Assembly: GCA_002482405.1 (NCBI GenBank)
Contig: DLFX01000011.1
Span: 1 to 6,341, forward strand
Reading direction: 5' to 3'
From: Firmicutes bacterium UBA7709
Lineage (GTDB): Bacteria > Bacillota_A > Clostridia > Peptostreptococcales > Anaerovoracaceae
Length of the DNA stretch: 6,341 bases
The position numbers were made by a program, and so were the translations under genes. The notes beneath the pieces were generated by a model. It saw only the letters and a list, made by a program, of their open reading frames with translations, ran no database searches and had not been told where the DNA came from. Position 1 is the first letter of the stretch, and each line of letters opens with the position of its first letter. Positions 1 through 5,355 of the stretch are shown one piece after another.

Positions 1-102
1 GTCAACGCCAAATCCGCTGCCGCAGACTCCAAATCGGGTGTATGCGGACCGTCGATCAGGCGCGGCCTGGGCAATGTAAAGGCCGCCAATCGGCCGTAAC
101 CC
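1..102. other. unassigned left edge, no supported gene
   Basis: No gene can be called here. Several frames are open on both strands over this short stretch. Two plus-strand frames close at TAA 77-79 and TAA 97-99, so it could be the 3' end of an upstream plus-strand gene. A minus-strand frame is also open to the window edge, but it has no convincing start. None of the short translations shows a recognisable motif. A 7-bp inverted repeat, GCGGCCT (62-68) with AGGCCGC (80-86), could be a hairpin after the first stop. It lacks a T-tract, so I do not call it a terminator. Confidence 0.3.
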
Positions 103-131
103 TTGATGTTTCCATTCGGTTTATGTATAAT
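103..131 (+). promoter_or_regulatory. sigma-A promoter of the first GntR regulator
   Basis: TTGATG (-35, 103-108), a 17-nt spacer and a perfect TATAAT (-10, 126-131) precede the TTG start by about 30 nt. The predicted transcript start is near 138, giving a leader of about 23 nt. The 15 bases from 103 to 117 (TTGATGTTTCCATTC) recur exactly in the promoter of the second GntR gene at 5293-5307, in the same position relative to a perfect TATAAT. The shared spacer bases could be a common operator. Confidence 0.8.
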
Positions 132-160
132 AAAATAAAAATCGTGCGGGAGGCGTTACC

Positions 161-871
161 TTGAATTCAAGACTGCCATTATATATACAGCTTTCGGACC
201 TGCTCCGGGAGAAAATAGAATCGGGAGTACTCAGCTTCGGCGAGCCGATCCCTTCCGAACGCGAGCTGTCTGAAACCTACGGCCTTAACCGCATGACGGT
301 CCGCAACGCGGTCAACATCCTCGTGGATGAGGGGCTGCTTTCCAAAGTGCAGGGAAAGGGGACCTTCGTCCAAAAGCCGAAGATCGACTCCGCGATGGAT
401 ACGATCCAAGGGTTTGGCCGTTTTCTGGAGGAACAGGGCGTAAAGCCTTCCAGCAAGGTGATTTTTTCGGGCACAAGGCCTGCAGGATATAAATTTCATA
501 AGATTTTCGGGATCGAAGAGGACGCTCCGGTATTTCGGCTTTACCGCCTGAGACTGGGCGACGGGGAGCCGGTTTCCCTGGAGGATACCTACGTTCCCTA
601 TGACATGGTGCGCGGAATTGAAAAGATCGACTTTCAGATATATTCTCTTTACAGCGTGTTCGAACAGTATGGCATCAGGATGCATGACGGAACGGAAAAG
701 CTTGAAATCGTCCGGGTCATAAACCCCGAAGCAAAGCTTCTGGGCCTCAAGCCGGACTCCATGGCCTTCCGCCTGGAAAACATCAGCAGAAGCGCCGAGG
801 GAAAGATCGTGGAATACACCGTATCCTACACCCGCGGCGAGCGCTTCAGCTATTCCGGCCAAACGGATTGA
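161..871 (+). CDS. GntR-family (HutC/UTRA) transcriptional regulator 1
   Basis: A 236-residue cytoplasmic DNA-binding regulator. Residues 5-70 form the GntR winged helix-turn-helix, with the hallmark PSEREL (31-36), the recognition-helix segment NRMTVRNAV (43-51) and the wing motif GKGTFV (65-70). Residues from about 80 to 230 match the UTRA ligand-binding fold, including the conserved tail pattern IVEYTVSYTRGERF (216-229). UTRA domains of this family usually bind small sugar-phosphate or amino-acid-like effectors that relieve repression. The start is TTG at 161, set by GGGAGG (148-153) with 7-nt spacing; no ATG offers a better site. The gene is monocistronic: its own promoter lies just upstream and a terminator follows. 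Its length is normal for the family. It has the same domain plan as the regulator at 5356-6087, and its recognition helix is similar (NRxTxR in both). The target genes are inferred to be the neighbouring carrier and SIS genes; the effector is unknown. Confidence 0.93.
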   Translation: MNSRLPLYIQLSDLLREKIESGVLSFGEPIPSERELSETYGLNRMTVRNAVNILVDEGLLSKVQGKGTFVQKPKIDSAMDTIQGFGRFLEEQGVKPSSKVIFSGTRPAGYKFHKIFGIEEDAPVFRLYRLRLGDGEPVSLEDTYVPYDMVRGIEKIDFQIYSLYSVFEQYGIRMHDGTEKLEIVRVINPEAKLLGLKPDSMAFRLENISRSAEGKIVEYTVSYTRGERFSYSGQTD

Positions 872-888
872 CGCTCGGCAAAAAAGAA

Positions 889-944
889 AGCCAAAAAAAG
901 AGCCGCCTCATTTTCACTTGGGGCGGCCCCTTTTTGGGCTTTTT
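889..944. terminator. bidirectional intrinsic terminator between convergent genes
   Basis: A perfect 6-bp core, GCCGCC (902-907) with GGCGGC (922-927), sits inside a longer imperfect stem. In that stem AGCC (889-892) pairs with GGCT (937-940) and an A-run (893-899) faces a T-run (931-935). Reading rightward the hairpin is followed by T940-944. Reading leftward the core is followed by a run of seven U (complement of 893-899). It can therefore end both the regulator transcript from the left and the carrier transcript from the right. Confidence 0.85.
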
Positions 945-970
945 AATTTTATCCTGACTTCAACTCAGCT

Positions 971-2476
971 TCAGCCCAGGATCAGCCCTGCGCCTAAATA
1001 CATCACCGCTGAAATCACAGCCGCTATGATCATATAGAAATAGCTTGAAAACGCGTGGGTGTACAGGTCGATCTTCGCCGACTTGGATACGATGATCCCG
1101 CCGTCGGAATAAAAGCATGCGTTGCTTCCGAACATGCCCGCGGACAGGAGCGCGGCCACCGTCATGGGCAGGTTTGCGCCCACGGCATTGCAGACTTCAA
1201 AGATGATGGGAAGCGCAATGATATACAGGGTCCAGTTCAGAGTGCACAGGAATTCCGTACAGCAGAACAGGGTGAATACGATAAAGGGAAGCAGGGCGGG
1301 AGATACGCCGCTGTTTGCTGTCACGTTCACGATAAAGTCCGCGAAGCCCATATCTTCCATTCCTCCGCCGATCACGTAGCCGAAGATCAAAAGCAGCGTC
1401 AGGTCCAGCATATCTTTCATTCCTTCTACGATGTGTCCGAAGAAGTCGTTTAACGTGAACACGCCTCCGCCGATATACATCACGGCGATGACGGTCAGGG
1501 TGATCAAACTCGACTTGATTCCGTCAAAATCCGTCAGCACCAGCCCGAATATCAGGAACAATACAGGAATTATGAAGAAAGCGGGATGCAGCTTTCTGTC
1601 CCCCAGCTCTTCCGCGATTTCCTTCGCGATCTCCTCTTCCTCCGCGGCATTCGGCGAGATAGGGCCGCCCTCCGCGACTCTGGAATAGGCGTCTTTCATC
1701 TTTCCAAACTTCGGAATAACGCCGAAGATGACCAGAAGGCACACGATCATGGTTATGACCGGATAAAACAGATACGGGATAAACGTCACATAGGTGGAAG
1801 CGGCTTCGGAAACCGAGGCGCAGAGCCCCAGGGACACGAGCTGCAGAACTACGAAATACCCCCAGTCGCCCATGGGATACATGAGGCTCGGAGCCGATGC
1901 GGACGCGCGAAGGACGTAGGCCGACATTTCTCTCGGAATGCCATTTTTGTCGTTGATGGGCGTCATGGTCGTTCCGATGGTCAGAGAGTTTATATAATCG
2001 TCCACCGACATGAGCACGTTTAAAACAAACGTAACTAACAGCGAGCTCTTTTTCGACTTCAGCTTGCTTGTCGCCCATTCTCCGAAGCTCTTGGCGGCCC
2101 CGCTATACTGAAGCGAGCGGATGATGCCGCCGATCAGCATGAATATCACGATCATGAACATATTGTCTTCGTCCGCCAGATTGCCGATGATCGCATCGAT
2201 CCAGGACATAACGCCGCCAATTTTGTCCAGCATTATGTAGATCAGCAGACTTCCGAAAATAAATCCCTGAATAAAGTCTCTGCTTATAATAACGTATATA
2301 AAGATTACGATGGTTGGAATCAGCGTCAACGCCGTAGCGATGATGGATTCCTGCGGGATGAGAAGTGCGGCGGCATAAGTAAGGATCAGAAAAATCCACA
2401 GATAGATCATCTTTGGGTTATCTGCTGTTTTCGGATTGAATCTGGACCAAAAACTCCTGTTATTGCTTTCTTCCAT
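971..2476 (-). CDS. NhaC-superfamily Na+/H+ antiporter-type membrane carrier
   Basis: A 501-residue polytopic membrane protein with a short polar N-terminus, then about 11-12 hydrophobic segments and a charged cytoplasmic loop (about 257-296). Two features fit the NhaC superfamily. One is the mid-protein motif SVDDYINSLTIG (157-168) followed by MTPINDKNGIPREMSAYVLR (171-190). The other is the late motif GSNACFYSDGGIIVS (450-464) with a downstream H474, resembling the GxNxxPxSDTT signature. Members exchange Na+ with H+ or with organic ions: MleN is a malate/lactate antiporter and LysW-type members are predicted lysine carriers. The substrate here is not readable. The start is the ATG at 2476, chosen for AGGAGG (2484-2489) with 7-nt spacing; the frame extends to an ATG at 2527 but that start has no ribosome binding site and lies beside the promoter. 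The gene is divergent from the SIS gene and shares its repeat-rich control region, suggesting joint regulation (inference). Confidence 0.85.
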   Translation of the reverse strand: MEESNNRSFWSRFNPKTADNPKMIYLWIFLILTYAAALLIPQESIIATALTLIPTIVIFIYVIISRDFIQGFIFGSLLIYIMLDKIGGVMSWIDAIIGNLADEDNMFMIVIFMLIGGIIRSLQYSGAAKSFGEWATSKLKSKKSSLLVTFVLNVLMSVDDYINSLTIGTTMTPINDKNGIPREMSAYVLRASASAPSLMYPMGDWGYFVVLQLVSLGLCASVSEAASTYVTFIPYLFYPVITMIVCLLVIFGVIPKFGKMKDAYSRVAEGGPISPNAAEEEEIAKEIAEELGDRKLHPAFFIIPVLFLIFGLVLTDFDGIKSSLITLTVIAVMYIGGGVFTLNDFFGHIVEGMKDMLDLTLLLIFGYVIGGGMEDMGFADFIVNVTANSGVSPALLPFIVFTLFCCTEFLCTLNWTLYIIALPIIFEVCNAVGANLPMTVAALLSAGMFGSNACFYSDGGIIVSKSAKIDLYTHAFSSYFYMIIAAVISAVMYLGAGLILG

Positions 2477-2506
2477 TTTATTTCCTCCTGTTGCATGATA
2501 GGGAAA

Positions 2507-2523
2507 GGTATATTTATTATACC
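2507..2523. repeat. GGTATA-N5-TATACC palindrome (operator candidate)
   Basis: A perfect 6-bp inverted repeat with a 5-bp centre lies in the leader of the carrier gene. It overlaps the alternative -10 of that gene. GntR/HutC-type regulators bind dyads of similar GT/TA/AC character, so it is a plausible operator, but which regulator binds is inference. Its left 12 bases recur exactly at 2622-2633. Confidence 0.55.
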
Positions 2524-2524
2524 A
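2516..2524 (-). promoter_or_regulatory. possible second, extended -10 promoter of the carrier gene
   Basis: On the minus strand the sequence reads TGG-TATAAT, an extended -10 with a perfect -10 hexamer (2516-2521) and TG at the extended position. No good -35 lies 17 nt upstream. If used, transcription would start near 2509, leaving a leader of about 33 nt. It overlaps the GGTATA-N5-TATACC palindrome, so occupancy there would block it. Confidence 0.4.
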
Positions 2525-2627
2525 CATTATGTTTTTAACATATCACTTTGATTGCTCATTGTCAAGATATGGCTGCAAATCACAACTGAAGAATAGATAA
2601 TTGACATTGAAATTTAAATGTGGTATA
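2518..2627. repeat. 11-bp inverted repeat TATACCACATT / AATGTGGTATA flanking the divergent promoters
   Basis: TATACCACATT at 2518-2528 is the exact reverse complement of AATGTGGTATA at 2617-2627. The arms frame the divergent promoter region symmetrically, and each arm overlaps a -10 or leader element of the gene it faces. An exact 12-bp direct repeat, GGTATATTTATT (2507-2518 and 2622-2633), overlaps the arms. Together they suggest paired binding sites for one regulator. Confidence 0.65.
2537..2565 (-). promoter_or_regulatory. main sigma-A promoter of the NhaC-type carrier
   Basis: On the minus strand a perfect TTGACA (-35, 2560-2565), a 17-nt spacer and TATGTT (-10, 2537-2542) are present. 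The spacer ends in TGA, giving an extended -10. Transcription is predicted to start near 2530, so the leader of about 54 nt contains the GGTATA palindrome just downstream of the start site, where a bound repressor could act as a roadblock. Confidence 0.8.
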
Positions 2628-2629
2628 TT
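2601..2629 (+). promoter_or_regulatory. sigma-A promoter of the SIS-domain gene
   Basis: A perfect TTGACA (2601-2606), a 17-nt spacer and TATATT (2624-2629) are present, with TGG just upstream forming an extended -10. Transcription would start near 2636, giving a leader of about 48 nt before the ATG at 2684. The -10 lies within the repeated AATGTGGTATA / GGTATATTTATT element, so a protein bound there would compete directly with RNA polymerase. Confidence 0.85.
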
Positions 2630-2683
2630 TATTTTGTTAACTGGGTTATATTCATATACCGCAAACTTTCAAAGGAGGTAGAA

Positions 2684-3697
2684 ATGCTCAATTTCGACAA
2701 AAATATTTATCTGAAGGACTTTAAAAAAATAACCGCCCTGCGCACGGAGATCGAAGATCTCGTGGATGGCGTCATGAAAAATCCCATTAAAAATGTTTAT
2801 TTGATAGGAATCGGCGGCACCCTGGCGCTGATGCAGCCTCTGGACTGCATGATCAGAAAGTATTCCGCCGTTCCTGTCTATACCGTCAGCGCGGCGGAGC
2901 TGGTGCTGGATCCCGGAAAGCCCTTCGGCCCCGGCACATTTGCGCTGATGATGTCCGAATCAGGCGAGACGAAGGAAACGGTCGCGGCTGCGGAATACTG
3001 TGCCAAGGCCGGTCTGAACCCGGTCGGCGTTTCCTGCAAGAGGAACTCTTCCCTTGCAAAGGCTATCAAAAACTGCATCATCAGCGAGGAAAGCGACCGT
3101 TATTCCTCAGACGGCGATTTTATCAGGCTGTATATGATCGTCGCCCGGCTGCTGCACAATCTCGGGGATTTTCCGCAGTATGACGCGTTTATGAACACCG
3201 TGGAATCCCTTCCGGATGTCTTCGTAAAGGTCAAGGAGGAATGTGAGGAAGCGGCAAAGGATTTCGCCTATAAATACAAGGATGAGACGTTTCACATGCT
3301 GGTGGGATCGGGGAACTGCTGGGGAGAAACCTACTCCTACGCCATGTGCATTCTCGAGGAAATGCAGTGGATCAGAACACAGTCGATCCACGCGGCTGAA
3401 TTTTTCCACGGCGCACTTGAGATCATCGACAAGGACACGAGCATCGTTCTCTTCAAAGGAGAGGACGCCACAAGGCCTCTGATGGAAAGGGTCCAGCGCT
3501 TTGCCGTGAAATACTCCGACAAGGTCACCGTATTCGATACGGCAAGCTATGGGAAAGGCCTCATCCCGGAAGAGTTCCGGGGAGACCTGTCCCCCGCCCT
3601 CATCACGGTGATCGGCGGAAGGATCAGCGTCCACATCGAGGTCGCTCGGAATCACTCCCTGGACCTCAGAAGATATTACAGGGTCGTAGAATATTGA
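2684..3697 (+). CDS. SIS-domain sugar-phosphate protein, FrlB-type deglycase candidate
   Basis: A 337-residue soluble protein with two SIS domains (about 35-165 and 195-325). The first opens with VYLIGIGGT (38-46) and has the phosphate-binding SESGET loop (91-96). The second carries EFFHGALEII (239-248), matching the EFxHGPLE motif of GlmS/FrlB-type enzymes. E226 and H242 are 16 residues apart, the same spacing as the catalytic Glu and His reported for FraB (E214/H230) and present in FrlB. The C-terminus, DLRRYYRVVEY (327-337), resembles the end of E. coli FrlB. FrlB-type enzymes hydrolyse 6-phosphorylated Amadori compounds, for example fructoselysine-6-phosphate to glucose-6-phosphate and lysine. 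Substrate here is inferred only: fructose- or glucose-amine-6-phosphates, or a GlmS-like aminosugar isomerisation, remain possible. The start at 2684 follows AAAGGAGG (2671-2678) with 5-nt spacing; the frame extends to 2618 but that part lies in the promoter. The gene is monocistronic. Confidence 0.88.
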   Translation: MLNFDKNIYLKDFKKITALRTEIEDLVDGVMKNPIKNVYLIGIGGTLALMQPLDCMIRKYSAVPVYTVSAAELVLDPGKPFGPGTFALMMSESGETKETVAAAEYCAKAGLNPVGVSCKRNSSLAKAIKNCIISEESDRYSSDGDFIRLYMIVARLLHNLGDFPQYDAFMNTVESLPDVFVKVKEECEEAAKDFAYKYKDETFHMLVGSGNCWGETYSYAMCILEEMQWIRTQSIHAAEFFHGALEIIDKDTSIVLFKGEDATRPLMERVQRFAVKYSDKVTVFDTASYGKGLIPEEFRGDLSPALITVIGGRISVHIEVARNHSLDLRRYYRVVEY

Positions 3698-3715
3698 ATA
3701 ATCCCGCCATTAACC

Positions 3716-3743
3716 GGCTGCCGCAATCTGCGGCAGCCTTTTT
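3716..3743 (+). terminator. intrinsic terminator of the SIS-domain gene
   Basis: A perfect 10-bp stem, GGCTGCCGCA (3716-3725) with TGCGGCAGCC (3729-3738), closes a 3-nt loop (ATC) and is followed directly by five T (3739-3743), 18 nt after the stop codon. It is one-directional: on the minus strand the hairpin is not followed by a U-run. Confidence 0.93.
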
Positions 3744-3756
3744 ACGCGCCTAACCA

Positions 3757-3773
3757 CATTTGCTATGCAAATG
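3757..3773. repeat. inverted repeat CATTTGC-TAT-GCAAATG of unknown role
   Basis: A perfect 7-bp stem with a 3-nt centre lies in the gap between the two convergent genes, followed by a run of seven G (3777-3783). No U-run follows it in either direction, so it is a poor terminator. On the minus strand its end overlaps AAATGTGGT (3753-3761), which matches the start of the operator-like element at 2616-2624. It may be a hairpin ending the symporter transcript inefficiently, or a protein-binding dyad. Confidence 0.45.
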
Positions 3774-3798
3774 CCAGGGGGGGTGCTATATTTTTCCG

Positions 3799-5229
3799 CT
3801 ATAAGCTTATATGCCTGTCCGCCAGCTCCGCCTGTATCTCTTCATATTTCGCCTTTGTGATGGGATACCGGTAAACCATCGCCGCAGACAGTATCATGAA
3901 TATGGCCGGAATGACCATGATGGAGTTTTCGATCCACTCCAGAGTCAGCGGAGACTGGGTCGCGGCCTCTCCCTTAAATCCGGCAAGCTGCAAAACGATG
4001 CCCAGGAGCTGCATTGCCACCGCTTCCGAAATGCTTTCCGACAGAGACTGGAGCGACACGATGCTTCCTTCGCGGCGGCCGCCCGTTTCCAGCTCATCGT
4101 ACTCGCAGACGTCGTAGATCATAGACGGCATCAGCTGCCAGTACGCTCCGCTGCTTATCCCAAAGACGAAGGTGAAGGCAAGCGCGCCTTGAATCGTCTC
4201 GACCCCGATGAATCTTGCAAGGAGCACAAGGGCCGCGGAGGTGAGCATCATCAGAATAAGGAGCGAGCGTTTATCGAACCATTTGGACAGTCTTATCACC
4301 ACCGGCATGAAAGATATTCCGATGAAAGAGGAAAATAACAGGACGACCGTTATGGACGCCGCGCTCAGACCCAGGTTGTAGGTGTAGAAATACATGCGGT
4401 CGGCTCCGCAGATCGTGTTGGCCACCAGATAGATCATGCTGGCCGCCAGAAGATACTGGATCGGCTTCAGCTTCAAAATATCGCGGTAACCCTTTCCGAT
4501 TTCCATGAGATTCCTGCCCGGAGAAAGCTTTTCCCCGCCCTGAGCCGCCGTCTGAGGATCAACCCCGCCGCCGCTTTTCATCTGATGGCAGACGTCCTTG
4601 TTCTTTGACAGGGCAAAGGTGACGTAAATCGACAGTGCGGAAACCACCCCGATCAAGGCTCCCGTGATCTGCCACGCCCCTTCCACGCTGATTCCCTTGC
4701 TGTGGAGCAGGTCTACAAAAAAGGAAGGCATCACGATCCCCAGCAGCGTCCCCACGGTGTTGAAGCCGTACGCATAGGACCTCAGATGGGTCCTCTCCGT
4801 GTAATCATCGGTAAAATCAGCTCCCAAAGCGAGATAGGGAATATAAAACAGGCTGAAGCCGGACCAGAAGATGATGATCACGATCCCGTAATAGATGGCC
4901 TTTACCGCCGGGCCGGCGTCAACGGTATGAAACAGAAGGCAACAGGAAGCCGCAAGGATCGTCGCTCCCGCCAGGAGGAACGGCCTTCTTCTGCCCATTT
5001 TATTGCAGCTGTGATCCGACCAGAAGCCGATGAGGGGAGAGATGACGGCGTCCCAGAGAGCGGACACGCCAATCAAGGCGCCCACCACTGCGGGGTCGAT
5101 GTGCACCACCGTGGTCAGAAAGAACATAAGAAACGTTCCGACGACACAGTAGGTAGCGGAGTCTCCCAATGCCGCGGACGCGTATGCAAATTTATTTCTC
5201 ACAGATAATTTCATAACAGGATCCGTCAT
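3799..5229 (-). CDS. GPH-family (MelB-type) sugar:cation symporter
   Basis: A 476-residue inner-membrane transporter of the major facilitator superfamily with about 12 predicted membrane segments. GPH hallmarks are WDAVISPLIGFWSD (59-72) followed by GRRRPF (79-84) in the first half, and YDVCEYDELETGGRREGS (372-389) in the second. A polar loop (about 209-250) separates the halves. The family imports glycosides, pentosides or hexuronides with Na+, H+ or Li+. The acid matching MelB D55 is kept (D60), but the D59 position is S64 and the D124 position is Y129, so MelB-like Na+ coupling is doubtful. The substrate is unknown; import of a sugar conjugate for the SIS enzyme is inferred. The start at 5229 is the first ATG compatible with family N-termini; the strong AGGAGG (5262-5267) is 32 nt away, and the closest site is AAAGG (5235-5239) with 5-nt spacing. 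ATG 5214 is an alternative. Confidence 0.9.
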   Translation of the reverse strand: MTDPVMKLSVRNKFAYASAALGDSATYCVVGTFLMFFLTTVVHIDPAVVGALIGVSALWDAVISPLIGFWSDHSCNKMGRRRPFLLAGATILAASCCLLFHTVDAGPAVKAIYYGIVIIIFWSGFSLFYIPYLALGADFTDDYTERTHLRSYAYGFNTVGTLLGIVMPSFFVDLLHSKGISVEGAWQITGALIGVVSALSIYVTFALSKNKDVCHQMKSGGGVDPQTAAQGGEKLSPGRNLMEIGKGYRDILKLKPIQYLLAASMIYLVANTICGADRMYFYTYNLGLSAASITVVLLFSSFIGISFMPVVIRLSKWFDKRSLLILMMLTSAALVLLARFIGVETIQGALAFTFVFGISSGAYWQLMPSMIYDVCEYDELETGGRREGSIVSLQSLSESISEAVAMQLLGIVLQLAGFKGEAATQSPLTLEWIENSIMVIPAIFMILSAAMVYRYPITKAKYEEIQAELADRHISL

Positions 5230-5245
5230 GCCGGCCTTTGCCGGC
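5230..5245 (-). promoter_or_regulatory. GC hairpin immediately before the symporter start, SD-like bases in its loop
   Basis: GCCGGC-AAAG-GCCGGC is a perfect 6-bp stem with a 4-nt loop, abutting the ATG at 5229. AAAGG, the only nearby ribosome-binding-like bases, lies in the loop and first stem base. The consensus AGGAGG at 5262-5267 is 32 nt upstream of the ATG, with no ATG, GTG or TTG at normal spacing. Folding of the hairpin would hide the proximal site and shorten the distance to the distal one. A structural role in translation is inference. Confidence 0.5.
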
Positions 5246-5292
5246 CGGGCGCGGCGGATGTCCTCCTTTTCCCCGCGGGCGGATTGCCGCAG

Positions 5293-5321
5293 TTGATGTT
5301 TCCATTCAATATAGGTATAAT
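5293..5321 (+). promoter_or_regulatory. sigma-A promoter of the second GntR regulator
   Basis: TTGATG (5293-5298), a 17-nt spacer and a perfect TATAAT (5316-5321) are present, with a predicted start near 5328 and a leader of about 28 nt. Bases 5293-5307 are identical to 103-117 in the promoter of the first GntR gene. GGTATA (5314-5319) overlaps the -10, as it does at the carrier and SIS promoters. Confidence 0.82.
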
Positions 5322-5327
5322 ATATCA
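5319..5327 (-). promoter_or_regulatory. extended -10 promoter candidate of the GPH symporter
   Basis: The minus strand reads TGA-TATATT (-10 at 5319-5324), an extended -10 with no good -35. It overlaps the -10 of the opposing regulator gene by three bases, so the two polymerases would exclude each other. The predicted start near 5312 gives a leader of about 83 nt containing AGGAGG and the hairpin at 5230-5245. Confidence 0.45.
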
Positions 5328-5355
5328 TAATCAGGCGCACCGCAGAGGAGAAATT

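Noticed and set aside
1..92. minus-strand frame with a DGPHTPD stretch resembling the folylpolyglutamate synthase DGAHxPDS motif
   Set aside because: That motif belongs to the C-terminal half of FolC, so hundreds of upstream residues would have to lie across regulator 1, which they do not. The match is too short.
179..862. 227-codon minus-strand open frame opposite regulator 1
   Set aside because: It lies wholly antisense to a clear GntR/UTRA gene, shows no domain, and has no ribosome binding site; it is a codon-bias shadow.
1524..2078. 184-codon minus-strand frame within the carrier gene
   Set aside because: It is an out-of-frame reading of the NhaC-type gene, without membrane segments or motifs.
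2477..2527. in-frame N-terminal extension of the carrier gene (from ATG 2527)
   Set aside because: There is no SD before 2527, the segment covers the palindrome, and AGGAGG clearly serves the ATG at 2476.
2476..2530. riboswitch in the carrier leader
   Set aside because: The leader is only about 54 nt, AU-rich and dominated by the GGTATA dyad; no lysine, SAM or other known riboswitch core is recognisable.
2618..2683. in-frame N-terminal extension of the SIS gene (from ATG 2618)
   Set aside because: The ATG lies at the -10 region, upstream of the predicted transcript start, while AAAGGAGG places the start at 2684.
3107..3655. 182-codon antisense frame in the SIS gene
   Set aside because: It overlaps a gene with conserved SIS motifs and has no start signal or recognisable content.
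4702..5208. 168-codon plus-strand frame opposite the symporter
   Set aside because: It is antisense to GPH membrane segments, its composition is typical of antisense frames, and it has no promoter or SD.
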